A stretch of 64,000 nucleotides of DNA from Istiophorus platypterus (Eukaryota > Chordata > Actinopteri > Istiophoriformes > Istiophoridae): NCBI GenBank assembly GCA_016859345.1, contig CM029119.1:4339109-4403108 (forward strand), in the 5' to 3' direction. A program made the position numbers and the translations under genes. Below are positions 13,408 to 26,600 of this stretch, in pieces. The notes beneath the pieces were generated by a model that saw only the letters and a program-made list of their open reading frames with translations, ran no database searches and was not told the DNA's origin. Every line of letters starts with the position of its first letter. Within the stretch, counting starts at the first letter, position 1.

Positions 13408-16400
13408 ACATTGGTTCAGTAATCCTGATGACTCACTCATCCGCTTCTCCCTCCTCTGCTATATTTGGACTTATCTCCAGGTTTCAGCTAAACATTACAA
13501 AGTGAAAAGAGCCAAGCAGAGGAAGAGGAGGAACACATCTCGTGAGTGTGCATGCATGTGTTTATGGGGGGAGCTGGGGCATGATTACATTCACAACTGG
13601 GAACAATTCCTGCTGCGTGCACCGTGTAAACTGTGTGACGTCAATGCATAGACGTCAGACCTGGGGAGACACTGGCTATTTGCACACAGTTGTGTCCTCC
13701 CCTGCTGTTTCCAGTCCTTTTAGTAACTGAGTATTTACAGAGTTCATCGTGACGCTTGAAGTTTGGATTCCAAGAGCAGCGTGGCAACGGCACTCTGCCA
13801 ACGCCATGTCCTGATATGGTCCTGCTGTCTGGCTTGATTGGAAGCAATAAAAAAGATCACACTGATTGCACCACAGGGGGATTTTAAGTTAACAACAGGA
13901 CTATAGTCTTTGACATCAAAATAAATAAGCCTTTTCTTTTCAACTGCTGGCTGTCAGAACATAAAAAAAGAGTCTGAGGTCAGGGACGGAGGCACAGGGG
14001 GAGAAAAAACACCTTCTCCAGCTTATTAGACTGTTGGTTAACTCAGACTCTCCTCAACTCTGAACAATAGAGGCCTCGGCATCTGCTTCCCCCTCCTGCT
14101 GCATTCCAGCACTCACACTCATTATTTCTCCAAGCCTATGTGGTAATTAGATGACTATTTCTCCAAATCAGCCTGCTCGCTCCTTTTTTATGTGACCAAA
14201 ATAAACTAGTGTTGCCACCCTTGACACCTCTCTCACAGCGCAAGGGTTTAGAAGGACAACAGCGGGGGAATCCATTGTGTGTTTGTGTGTGTGTGTTTGC
14301 TCTTTATCATTCTGCTTTTCATCTTCAAACCTGTTGACTGAGAAACCGAAGCTGTCCTGAGAGAAGCAGTTACTGTATCAACATATTGTGACCTGCGCTG
14401 CCTTGTGATTTTTACTGCACTTTGATTGCATTACTGCTGCACTTTGACTCTATTGAGTAAAATGCCAACGCAGAGAGATAAAGTTACAATGCAGCACTCA
14501 CTGTACTGTTGGTGGGTATGTGGATTCACAACATTTTAATGGACCAGGGGTCTTAATATTCTGAGGTTTGAAATATAATTACCTTTGTAATGCTGCTAAC
14601 TGTTATCCTACATAGATCTGATCCTGTATTTGGACACATGCCAGTTTGTGAACCCATTTTCAGTTTCCAGGAATTAGACTGAAATCTGTTTTTCTCCTCA
14701 CATGACTAAAAGATTTGTGGACAACCAAGAAGCTTCTGTGTCTACGGGAAAATCCATCTGTCAACAGAGAGGCTCAGCCTAATCGGTAGCTCCAATCACC
14801 CTTCATAGCAACTTCCTCGTATCATGTTTGTACCAATTAAATAACAGAGTGTCATACACCAGCTATGTTTCTCTGTAACTGTCAGGCAACTTTATTGAAA
14901 TGCTGGACAAAAGTAAGGAACATTAAAGGAAACAACAGGCTTCCTGAAGATGCATCCATTAGAAAAATAGATAGAATCCTTTAGGAATTGATTAGCAACA
15001 GAGCAGATGTTATTTTTCTTTTCTGTGAAGATAATGTTGGCCATACAGTTCTCAGTTTCAGTTTTCATTCTCTGTCAGGGGAACAAAGGACTGTTTTTAA
15101 GCTGTAACCATGGACTGTGCAGTCATGATACGCATTTTATATGCAGTAGGGTTCAAACGGCAGGTATGATGTTAGTGGGAGTTGGACACATTCTACAACA
15201 GCCCTAAAAAACCCAGTGTCATTTTTCTACTGTATGTATACAGTACATACATTCATTCCTCTGATTTGCATGTAACTGTCATAGGATATGGATTGTTCTA
15301 TATAAATAAATTCCAGACTGAGCTTTTTCTGTCAAACTGATCATGCAAACATGTCATTATTTCTTAATTAAAACACAGTGACATTTCAGATTCTATTATT
15401 ATTCTGTTGCACATTTGTGTACTCAAACATCATCTGCATTTAAGATTATAAAAATGTTTTTGAAAATATTCCGTTGAAGTTTTCTGAAATTGAAATATTG
15501 TAGTTAAAGCTACACCAATCAATATGTTTATTTTAACCGTCGATCAGTTAACTAAGTGGAATATCTTGGCTGATGACAAGCTGTCAACCGAAGGTAGCAA
15601 AGAATTTATTTTAACTACACTTTCCTTGTTTGACATTAGCTTGGATTTTCTGGTGTTCAAGCAACATCAGTCGATATTTTTGCATGAAAAATTGATAAAA
15701 AAAACTCTGTATATTTATGTGTCGCTAAAGGCGAAAACAAAGCTGAAGGAGAATATTGGACATTTGTCAGGTGGAAAGACACACTACTCCAAAAGCATTT
15801 TTGAAAGGGTTTAAGTTAAAAAAAAAAGAAAAGAAAAAGAAAAGAACTGGATGTAGCTGCAAACATGTCTACACAATTTGGTTAGTGATAAAAATAAATG
15901 AATCCTACTAACAAGGTCCTTTTGGCCAAAAAATCCTTAACTGTCTTTTGGCCTTTATCGAAGGGAGAAGCCTCTTGTTCGTGACCTCGCTGAATGGGAC
16001 ACGTCCTCAGAGGATCAGAAGTGCATGTGACACTGCACTATACCGTGAATTTATATATGTAGGAAACAGAAGAGAGGACGACTGACATTTAAGTTGAATG
16101 CAAGAAAGCAACCCCAAAGATCACCATCAGATAAGCATGCCACTTTATGATGGCAAATGGACAACTGTTCACATGCACATGGATGGAGCCACGGAACAGT
16201 GTTCCCTGGTAACACACGGGGGGATGAGAAACAGATCAGGGGGACGTGTTTATGAGCAACTGTGTTGTGGCGGCGAAGAGCCAAGCAAGTGAGCAGCCAT
16301 TTGAGATTAATGAGTGAGGATGAGCTCAGCTAACAGCAGATACTAAAGCTCCATGAGCACAAATGAATCAAGCAAAGCAGAAAATCAGCACTATCGTTCA

Positions 16401-17289
16401 GCTGTGAAAGTGACACGGCCTGCCATGTTCACAAACACACAAGCCACGAGCGCTGCCGTTATAACTATCTCCACCTTTTCGCTCTGTTCCTCATTTGAAG
16501 CAGCACTGGGTGACTTCCTGTGTAGGCGGCTTCGAAATCCAGAAACTCTGCAAGGTGACGTCAGCACTTTCCTTCGGTGTCTGAAAAGTGTTACAGTACA
16601 CTGCTTAGAACTCGTACTCTACTGAATTCAGAGGAGAAATAATAATCTTTTTCTCTCCATTTGTCTGACAGCTATAACCCCTATACAATGCTGATTCAAA
16701 TTATGCATAAAAACATCTGATTAATTCATTAAATAGGATGCATTTTTGCAGATGAAACTACCCAGCAGTCACTGCCAGATTAGGCTGGTGGGGCACTCCA
16801 GGACAAACGTGAACTGTTGGTCCCTAATAAGACCCCCATAATCTCCCTATTTCTAGCTTTTTGGTCTGGTTATAATTAGATTAAAAGTAAAATTATCATA
16901 AGTATGCACCATGTGGGCACAACATCAACTGAAATATTAAAGGTATTTAGACTAGATTTTGATGAGGACATCCTCCAGGGCATTTGCTCAGACCTTAACT
17001 AAACCTAGAATATCTTGGCTTCTGCTGCTTCATTCTTCACCATTTCTTTTAGGTTTCTTTTGAGTTAACTAACTTGATGGTCGTGTGGTCGTATGACTGA
17101 AGTACCCTTTACCATTGTCATCTTAGTTTAGATTGTGCATAAGTTGTGCATATTACCAAATTAATATGCAATTCATCAAAGTACCACAAAGTAAATGCCC
17201 CTGGGTTTTGGTGCAGATGCCCAACTTGTCCAGATAGTAATCCTGGCCAAGAGTATTTAAAACATTTAAATCAGTTTGACCTTGACCAA

Positions 17290-17462
17290 ACCACATTAAA
17301 ATGTTTCTTGCACAGCAATGCATCAGTAATATAATATAGACATGTAACATATGAGATTATAGCATTTTGATTGCAGGGCTTTTACTTGTCTCGAGTATTT
17401 TTACATTGTGGTATTTCTATCTCTACTTCGGTACGGGATCTGAATACTTCTTCCACCACTGC
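17290..17462 (-). repeat. CAGTGGTGG-type element, end fragment
   Basis: The end reads CAGGGCTTTTACTTGTCTCG...GGGATCTGAATACTTC followed by TTCCACCACTG. This is the reverse complement of an element beginning CAGTGGTGGAAGAAG, a very common fish repeat. The CAGTGGTGG terminus suggests a hAT-like non-autonomous element (inference). Confidence 0.65.
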
Positions 17463-18236
17463 AGTGAGTTGCACACAGCATGCCCATGTTTATGTTTGGC
17501 CTGTGACACTATATACCAGCAGATACCAGGGGGATGAGAGAGGACAGATATTTAGTGATGGGTTCAGCTTTCACAGACTCACTGCTGTTAGACATATACT
17601 TCATTCTTAATTCTGAGTCATCCTTTCATGTTGGGGCAGAATTACCATCCCCAACAGCTGGGTGCAATGTGGGTAAAGAGAATGTACAGCATCCCAGTAA
17701 GTGTTAATGGGATGGTCCATTCCGCTGTATTGTTACTTTGTGATTTACTGTGATGAGTTTGCTGTGACAGAAAAATCTTTCTTGCTGCAGCTTTGACTCT
17801 CTCTCCTTTGTGTTCTTGCCACTCTCCGACTTTCCTCTTTTTCTCCCCCCTGCCTCAGTCACCCCCCGTTCCTCGCCTCTTTTGCCCGTCAGCGTCACTT
17901 GTTACCGTGGGAAGAACAATGCTGACATCACACTCATTATGCAATTCCATCAACTCGGAGCAGGGAGAACTTCTTTTTTTAGCAACCACTCAGAAACAAC
18001 GGGTCATTCAAGCCTACATCTGCCCTGAGATGGTATGTGTGTATGTGTGCGTGTGTTTGACTGCAGTGGCTCGTGCATATGCTCCTAAGCACGTCTGCAT
18101 GTTTACGTCTGATACAGTTACTAAGAGGATCGTGAGAAAGAGAGAGTAATAAAAGGCCATGGAGAGTGAGAGAGAAATACTGCAGTAACCCAAGGGCAGC
18201 TTGCTGCTCAAATGGAGAGATGATGTACCTCCTCCT

Positions 18237-18275
18237 AACACACACACACACACACGGACACACACACACACACAC

Positions 18276-18350
<75 letters not shown>
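18237..18350. repeat. (AC)n microsatellite, long
   Basis: About 114 bp of AC with two ACGGAC interruptions near the left end and a pure run afterwards. Confidence 0.95.
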
Positions 18351-18352
<2 letters not shown>

Positions 18353-18929
18353 GAGGAAAGATAGCCCAAAACAAACAGCTCCTCTGATGGGCCAAGGTTA
18401 GCTGTGGTGCATTGGAACATATGTTTCTCATAAGGAGCTTCTCCTCTCCCTCTGCTAAAACGCCACAGGCTTTCAGATGCTGTGTCACTTTGTAATATTG
18501 CACCAGCGGGCTCACACACTTAAAGCATAGCAAAGCCAATATAAATTCTCAAATATAGGGCTGCTTTGACTGTACATATACAGAGGAGAAGCTCTCCGTG
18601 CGCTGGAGAAACTGTTGGCAACTTGTGTTGGCCATACAGACCCTGGAGAACTGTTACAGAGAACAGTCTATCTCTCCTGCTCCCCCTGCTTCACACAGAC
18701 AGAATAGAAAACAGAGGACGAGGACTGGAGCTGAATCCCAATATCCCTCCTGAGCCAGCTCCTTCCTGTGCTGAGGAGTGAGGTACAGGCCCTCGGTGCT
18801 ACAGACAAAACAAGAAAAACCTCAGATTTCTAGTGTCCTTCTCTTTATTCTTTCTATTTGTCCCTCATTTTTTCTATTGGCCAAGTTGCTCTCTAAAGGT
18901 TTTCCCTCACACATCTACATTTCATTGTA

Positions 18930-19455
18930 CGTTTTAGCTGTATGGCTCTAGTGTTAAGAACGTTGTCAGCTGGTCAATTGGTTGATCTGCCACTTTGTTC
19001 CAAACTAAAACATCTAAACTACCATTGGAATTTCATGAATTTCTCTGCAACGGTTTATGGTTCCCACATGATGAATCCTAATGACTCCACTGCCATTAAG
19101 TTGACATTTATGGTTTGCAGTGAAACTACTGAATGGACTGTCATGACATTAGGATCAGACTTCCATGTCTCCCTCAGAATGAATGGTAGCAACTTTGGTG
19201 ATCAAGTGACCTTTCTTCTATCACCATCATCAGGTCAGAAGTTTACAAAACAACTAGCAATTGTTAGCATACTAACATGCTATACTAGGATGATAAATAT
19301 GGTAATTTTTAAACCTGCTAAACATAAACATGATAGTTTTGTGACTATGAGCATGTTAGCATTAGCTCAAAATACTGCTATGCCTACCTACATCCTCGCA
19401 AAGCTGCTAGAAAGGCTGTGGCCTCTCAGCCTCTTCCTTTATACTGTGTCTTAGA
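18930..19455 (+). repeat. Common teleost interspersed repeat, degenerate copy
   Basis: Ordered blocks match a repeat I recall as extremely common in percomorphs: GATGAATCCTAATGACT, ATTAAGTTGACATTTATGG, GACTTCCATGTCTCCCTCAG, ATCACCATCATCAGGTCA, GTTAGCATACTAACATGCTA and CATGTTAGCATTAGCTC. The 170-codon ORF over it (18942-19454) is therefore not a gene. Its class (DNA element or SINE-like) is not clear to me. Confidence 0.7.
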
Positions 19456-19489
19456 TTTTCATTTGCTGAAACTCTTCGATATGGGGAGC

Positions 19490-19760
19490 TGCTGGTCTAG
19501 ACCAGCTGTGCCTCCATCTACACCAAGTGGTCCAGAATGCTGCTGAAAACCTTTTGACCATGTCACATGTTTTAAGAGGTCACAAATGACTTCCTATTCA
19601 AAATCTTGTGATCACCCCTTAATAGCTCTGCATTGCCTGGCACCTGCCTGTACTCTATTATATAGCTGCTGCAGCCCGACATTACCAGTGGGCCTCTGTG
19701 GTCTTCTGATCAGGGACTGCAAGGTTTTCTATACCTCTGAAAACAGATAAAGCAGATAGG
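19490..19760 (+). mobile_element. Decayed LINE fragment (L2/CR1-like RT end)
   Basis: Translation gives LCLHLHQVVQNAAENLLT (about 19507-19560), matching the LHRLQLVQNAAARLLT block. Frameshifts follow, then LIALHCLAPA (about 19619-19650), matching LASLHWLPV, and a SDQGL-like piece near 19710. It directly follows the preceding repeat. Confidence 0.55.
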
Positions 19761-20469
19761 CAATGTCAATTCAGCAAAAGTTGACCCTGTTATTGATAAC
19801 CTCTGTCCAGCTGCTCCAAATCAATTCAGCGGCCATCGAATACGTTCACTTTCTCATATTTAGGGGAGACATCAACCACATTTGTCCTTGGGGTGAACTG
19901 ACTAGAGGAGACTGCTCTGTTTTCTAGCCTCTGTTAATGAAAGCTATAATTATCACACAGCAAAATCAATAGTCTCAATTCCTTTTAGGGAAAAGGGATG
20001 GGCGATCCTCTTGTTTGAGGTAAGACTGGAATGAGCCGTGGGACTCAGAACAGCACAGCCTGAAAATAAGATTTATGGAAAGGCTGTGTTCATAGCTGAT
20101 TGGCTCTAATTGTCTCCCGGCTAAGCAAGAATCCCATTCCACTAAATGAGCGGGTGATCAAATTCAACTTCATTTATTGGTTGGCAGGCACAGGGAATCT
20201 CCTCACTGGTAGAGATAGTTTTGAGCATTTTCTGTGTGGTTTTAGGGGGATAAATAAAATAGTCATTATAAAGGGTGTGTGGCTAAAGATTAGAGAAGAG
20301 CAATTAACAACTGCCTGGTCAAGGCTTCTATCATACGCTGGGGACTTTAACTCTTGAAGGACTAAATTTGCTTATGCAGATTTTGGACTGTTGCTCATCT
20401 TAAAACATGTGACAAGGTGATTGCCACCACGTCACCCACATGTCTCCAGATGAAGATAATTTCAGTGCC

Positions 20470-20650
20470 AGTATCTGATAATGCCTTTATGAAGGGTTAA
20501 TAAGTTGTAACTAATGGCTGTACTAGCAGTTAATAAATGTTGTATTAAGCCTTTACAGATCTGCTATAAGCCATTAACAAGAACAATTTTTGGGACGTTG
20601 GGTTGTGAAAAGTTCTTTGAAAGTTTGGACCACTGGACCAAATATCATTA
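20470..20650 (+). repeat. Interspersed repeat copy
   Basis: TGCCTTTATGAAGGGTTAAT...AGATCTGCTATAAGCCATTAACAAGAACAATTTT...GAAAGTTTGGACCACTGGAC matches a remembered fish repeat that ends with this TTGGACCACTGG block. ORFs on both strands here are by-products. Confidence 0.4.
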
Positions 20651-20899
20651 ATTCATTATTATTAACAGTAGAAAAAATCAATAACATTTTATTAGAAAGT
20701 GAGAAACTCCTTAGCATTTTTGGAACACTAACATTTAGAAGTGGAATATTATTAAACAGAAAGGACAAAAACCAGTCAAAGAGATTTTTCACAACCTGGC
20801 AACACAATAGTTTTCTTATTGATGGTTTAGACCTGACCTATAAAGCATAATCAAATAATAATTATAATAATTATTATTATTGTTACATTTTAAAGCATA

Positions 20900-23600
20900 A
20901 TTAAATGTCTTATTAACATTTAAGTTTGTCTGAAATAAATGTGGGTCTTCAGCCAGTCAAATTAGAGTGTAACTTTTGATATCTTCCAAAGTTAGCCTTT
21001 TTAGGATAAAATTTCCTTTTAGAGTTACTGTTGTTCCCTCCACTGCAGCTCAACGGGCAAACACAGATAGGGACTAAAAACACCGAAATCCTGTTGCTTT
21101 GGAAGAAAGCAGATTGATTTGACTAATTTTGATGGCTAAAGCTTCCTACCAGTCTCAGATAAACGTCGGAGTACATTTTTACACAGAATGAGGCATGTGG
21201 ATTTTGTCCCCCATCACCTGCATTTGAAGCACATCAAAAGAAGAATCTTTTAATAGCTGGTAGGAATAAAGAAATAATGGTTATAAGCAAGCAAAAACTA
21301 TATCAGTGTTCATATGAGCACCTTACCTGGAAAAATTGTGAGCCTGTCCTTTAAAGTTTCTGTTGTCTTACTTATAGCTAAACAGCTACAATTGCATATT
21401 AGCAATCCCTTACAAGTAAACACTCACAAACCTCACCTGGCACATCAAGACAGTAATGCCCCTGCATAATGTTTTTCATCCAAGCAGTGAATACCCTTTA
21501 GCACTGTATGCCATATTAGGTGTGGTGTCCTGATATGGGTGTGTTATGAACATCACGCTGCTGAGCTTTGAGTCATGCATCACCCCCATTGACACCCAAA
21601 TGGCAAGCAAATCTCCTCTCTATTACCTGGTGAAACTTTGTACTAGATACAAAGACTGAATAGACAAAAGAAACTGGCTGCAATTAAAGCCAGCAAGATG
21701 AATTATACAACGCAGTCCTTGAAAAATGATACTGATAACACGGTGATGAAGAAAGAGAAGAAGGGGTACATTTGTAAACTTGTGTTTGAAATTAAATAAC
21801 AGAATTTTTTAAAAGACAGGTCACTAATGGTAAAGTAAATTACCTTCTTAATGCAGTCCTGTACTCAGAGCAGCAATTAATAAAACAAATTCCACACTTC
21901 ATCATTTTGTCTTATGCAGGTGGAGGTGGAATTAGTTAAATGACACACTTAAAAAATAAATACAGTAAATGAGGCAGTTTAAAGGTGTCAGGTGAATAAT
22001 ACCATATATAGATCAGCTCCCTAATACTAAACCACCTGCCTAGCCTGAACAGCCCATAAGCTAAGCCCCTCAGATCGCAGCGCTGCAGTTTACAGTGATA
22101 TTGGTGGCAGATTTGACACTTGTAACTCTTCGTAGTTTTTTGAAACAATGGGTCTTGATTTCGGACCGAGGTAGATACAAGCAGATTCTCAATTCCAGCC
22201 ATGGACAGTTCATTCTGCAGCTGAAAGGAAAATGGCCTAGTGCAGATTTCATCTGTTGTAGCTAGCTATTTTATTAATCTAACACCATGAGTCAATGAGT
22301 TTGTAAACAGGGCTTTCTCAGGCTGACTATTTAATCTTTCCAGCTTGCTCATTTTAAAGCGAGAACCTGCATACGGAGTCTTAGGTGTGCATTCATATTA
22401 ACGTACAACAGCATTGCCGTTAGATGTTCCCAATTGAAGAAATGAGGATAAAGAAACAGTTCTGTCCTTGTAAAGCAATATAAAGCTAGTTCTAATATCA
22501 CAACTAAGATGAAGAAAAGGTAAGCTCGCTTTCCTGTTCTGACATAAACCTGTTTGGCTGCTTAGCTTATACTTTTTTGAGTGTTCAATACGTTTTTACT
22601 TTCAATGTTACAAGAGGAAAGGCTCTTACGTTGAGGAGTAACCACTGGGTTTGGTTAAATGCTTTCTCGGGCCACTTAAAGCCGTGATCGCTGGAATGAA
22701 AAACTTCCCCAAATCTATTAAAGGGCAGAACAGACTAACAACTTTACTCCAAACTCTTCTTTTTTTTTAAACCAATGTGTAACCACGCAAATGAATATGT
22801 TGTTATGTACCCTCTCAGTCCAGGTTGCTGCTGTAAGTAGTGAGTAGGTTCGTCAGGCATATGGAAATTTGCAGTGGATGTTAGTGCAGCTAAGTTTTTT
22901 TTTTTAACAATTCCTTACACTTTTTTCTGTTGTGTTTTTGGTTGTAGAAAGACTGAAAAAACAGACTCCAACCCCCGAACGCTTAAAATACAGCCGCATG
23001 CAAACCATTTCAACATCACACGTCTGTCGGGCCTGGTCAGTTGGACACTGTTTTTGGATTTAAATTGAAATGGTAAATCAGCATTTCGATTTCATTAATT
23101 GCTGAACAAAATGAAGACGTCGCTAGCAAGGCAGATGTCAGCAATAAATATGTCACATCGGTCCTGACAGACGTGCACACGTGACAGAAAGGTGTACAAA
23201 AGTTAGTGGCTATTATTTGGGGATGAGTAAAGGCTTAAGGGTATTTCACAGATGCCGCTATTTTTTTAATTGTGCTTGAGACTCATTGTGGCATGATTCT
23301 ATTCTGTGCTTGGTATCATGTTAGCTCATAATCTTTTCTTTTTTTTTTTTTTTTTTAATTAAACTTCAGTATAATAAGACCAGGATCCTCAGAGAATAAG
23401 ACCCTTTCTCCATTTTCTTTTCCTTTCCAGGTAATGTCTACTTTGTGTCTCTTGGACCCATGAGGCTTTAACCACCACATATGGTTCAAAAATTAAAATG
23501 AAAAAACAAAGTGTTCCCGATATTTGTTCATGTGCAGCACTAACCAACAGCAGACTTGAATCCCAATCACACCACAGTCTCAGGCATGCGTATGTTTGTT
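20900..23600. other. Intergenic DNA, nothing identified
   Basis: AT-rich sequence with an (AAT)-rich palindromic patch just before it (20,850-20,880). No exon, RNA gene or named repeat could be supported. Confidence 0.6.
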
Positions 23601-23619
23601 TGTGTGGCTGTGTGTCACA

Positions 23620-23687
23620 TACAGTGCATTCAAAAAGTAACAAAATGTGAAAAAGTGAAGGGGTCTGACTACTCTCTGAATCGTGTA
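23620..23687 (+). mobile_element. Collapsed Tc1-like element: two terminal repeats fused
   Basis: The left end TACAGTGCATTCAAAAAGTA is joined almost directly to the opposite end AACAAAATGTGAAAAAGTGA AGGGGTCTGACTAC...GAATCGTGTA. Both are halves of the familiar Tc1 terminal repeat (GTGCATTCGGAAAGTATTCAGACCCCTTCACTTTTTCACATTTTGTT). The whole interior is gone, leaving about 68 bp flanked by TA. Confidence 0.65.
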
Positions 23688-26600
23688 TGTCTGAGTGTCC
23701 TCTGCCAGAGTGAGGGTGCGCTCAGGATTTATGACCTTTACAATTGCTGCATGTTGAGATAAAACCAACGACGGGTTAGAATGGAGAGATAGGTAGAGGT
23801 CGCTGAGTCATAATGGGTATTAGAGGAAGGGGGCTGGAGTGGATTGGTCCTCCACTTCCTCCTCTGGCCTGTTGATAACTTCCAACCCCAATCCCAAACT
23901 ACCGAAATATACTTCTCCTTGTTCCCCTGTATTTAAACATGTAGACATCTGAGATTAGTGTTTTTTCCTTATAAATAAAGTTTATTTAAAATGGGACTTA
24001 ATCTGAATTTCAGCATTAGGAACCTCTCTGCATAACTGCTAAAGAGTCATAAATTTGCTCATACGACTCCTACAGAAAGACCCTCTGGGTGCAGGTGCCA
24101 GTGTAAGTGTAGTTTTGTAAATGGCTAAACAGGAGTTGAGTGAACACATACTTGTAGATAAGATTTCACATGTCTGTGTCCTGTTGATGCCCATAGTAAC
24201 TGGGGTCCTCAACACCCACTTGGGGAAGACAAAATTAGCTCCTGAGCCCGTGACATGCAACAGTAGCCTCATACCTTTGCATGCCACACACATGCAGAAT
24301 GGACATGCATACGTGGCCTTGTAGCTCAGCAGCTGTGCCCCTGCATGCAAATGTGAAAACATCCTACTGCATATACTTTGATATATATGGATATATATAA
24401 TATACATGGATGATTGTTTGGGTGGTTTCAAAATTTTCTTTTCAATCTTGAAAACTTGTAACAATTAGTCATTTGTAATTGTAACACGGTTTACTCAAAT
24501 ACATATTTTGAATTCACTGTGTGAACTTATTGTCCCATTGGCAACCTGCCTGAGCTAACACACTGATGAGTTAACTAAGCTACCATTATTATTTTATCTC
24601 ATTATTATTTAACAAAATGGTGTGCAACAATGAAAAAAAATGCCATTCGAGAATTAATAGAAAAATAGAGAAACAATGGAGGGAATCTACTGGGGCTTGT
24701 GCAACTGACTAATACTAGCTTGACTGACTAACTAAAATAACTGACAAGAATGGAGCCATCCTGTATCAGGTCAAAATGTCTGCTGTGAAAAAAGCCTTTT
24801 CAAGTAATGCTTGAAGAACAGATTCTAAACCCTGGATCACACAGATGCCTAACAGTTTAACGGCTGGTGACCTTCACAGTATACATGTTTATACATACAT
24901 AGATTTTACAGTTTGGAACTTAAGGATTCGCAATAACCAAAACTGATGGTTCTGCCCAGTTTTTGACAGGCTGAAAATAAATTTCTGGGTAAAAGATGAG
25001 GAAATTTGAACTGCAAATGTCATCATAAATTTGTATTATTTCGATATAGACAATTTTATCAGCAGATCCCTTTTTCTCAAAGTTCTGGTAATTATACATT
25101 TAGCAGCTTCGCAGATGATGTCACCAGTAACCTCAAATCACTGGACGTCTTCAGGGAATTTTTATCCATCACTCTATTTTATATATGTTTTACCTTCAGC
25201 CCCTGATCTCCAGCCATTTCCTCCATAGTTTTAACCCCAGCATGTGTCAACACATCTCCTTCCCAGGCTGATGCTCCTTCGGCTTACATGAGTCCTGGTT
25301 ATATTTTCCAGTGGGTCAGGTGATAGGAGCATCTGAATGCTGGCTGTTTCCGCTCATCATGTGATAGGTTAGTGGTGTCATGGGTGCTGTTTCCAAGGCA
25401 CAGAGTTACTGACAACTGAAGTGATGTTAGCCAAGCGGTGGACATAACAGATCTATTAATAAGTCAGAGCTAAAACTGAATGTATGTGTGTGTGCGTGTG
25501 TGTGTGTATGTGTGTATGTGTGTGTATGTGTGTGCATGTGTGTGTTTGTGTGTGTGTATGTAGGAAAATTTGCCCATTTATGAATGTACCCACGGTGAGA
25601 ACACTAGTCTTTTAAAAGCCAAGCAGAGATAAGCAGAGACAGAGAACAGCCGAAAAACAGGATGGAAAATGTCTTTTTACATGTGGGAAATTTCCTAAAC
25701 GCTAAAAGATATGTTGAGGGGATGAACTGGAAATAATCATATTCATATTCATTGTCAGCAGCAGTTTTTAGCTGCCTCAGAGGAGCAGAAGGAGTTGCAG
25801 GGAATCTTCACAAACAAGGTGATGCTCATCAACTAATGCAGTAAACAGCAGAGTCTATTCTGGTGCCTTTCTCTTAATTGGCCTGTTCATGTGTGATGTG
25901 GCAAGCACCCAAATCCAGGCACCTCAGAGAGGTAATTTCATGTAAATTTCATCAGTAACCATGATGTGTTCCTCTGTCTACCTTCCCACCTTGTGTTCTT
26001 GCACACAGTGGACTGAGCAGGTGCTCACACTCACCTCTTCCCCAATTCAGACTGTAAATAAAAAGGTTATTAAAAACTGCTATTTAGGGCTTATTTTACT
26101 CAAAACGCATCAGCGGACCACAGTTTAGCCATAGAAGTGAGGTTAAACCAATATTCTGGCAAGCATATTGTCGAAAACGGTCATATAAAGGCCATGAATA
26201 CTGTCAATGGTAAAAAAAACAAAAAAATGCTCTGTGGATAGTCAAGAGTAAGAAAGCAGATTCTGGAAAAAAAAAAACTATGAACATAACAAGCACAGTT
26301 CCATTCATAACTGTGTTTTTAAGCTATAGGCAGAAATCTCAGAGATCAATATCTCTAAAGCTTGGACAATAACACCAAAATCATCTGTCGAGGGAAATTT
26401 CAAGTTGTTCACTGCTCAAGTGATATGTAAATGATCCTTTTTTGCCCAAAGTGATTATGGAATCAGGCCAAGGACAGTAGCTGGTAGGTCAGAATAGCAT
26501 TTCTAGTTTAAGATTAAAGTTTGGCTTTAGAATTCTACAATCACTGATTTCTTTGACGTGCCGGGTTATTTGAGCAAGCTAGTGCTAGCGTCGGGAAGCC

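Larger units (their letters stand above)
6870..18900. other. Intergenic DNA with CA/GT tracts, no gene seen
   Basis: No exon with convincing splice sites or recognised domain was found in 12 kb. The main structured parts are the microsatellites at 8,409-8,427, 8,960-9,083, 9,216-9,238, 13,333-13,407, 14,277-14,298 and 18,237-18,350. There is also a CCTAAACCTAACC-type stretch (9,829-9,890) and a repeat end at 17,290-17,462. The AC-tract ORFs here only encode His-Thr or Cys-Val repeats. Confidence 0.65.

Noticed and set aside
17979..18539. 186-codon minus-strand ORF rich in Cys and Val
   Set aside because: It is mostly a translated GT/AC microsatellite. The same applies to the ORFs over 8.8-9.2, 13.3, 27.8-28.2, 35.2-35.5 and 61.6-61.9 kb.
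18942..19454. 170-codon plus-strand ORF
   Set aside because: It lies over a common teleost interspersed repeat and has no recognisable domain.
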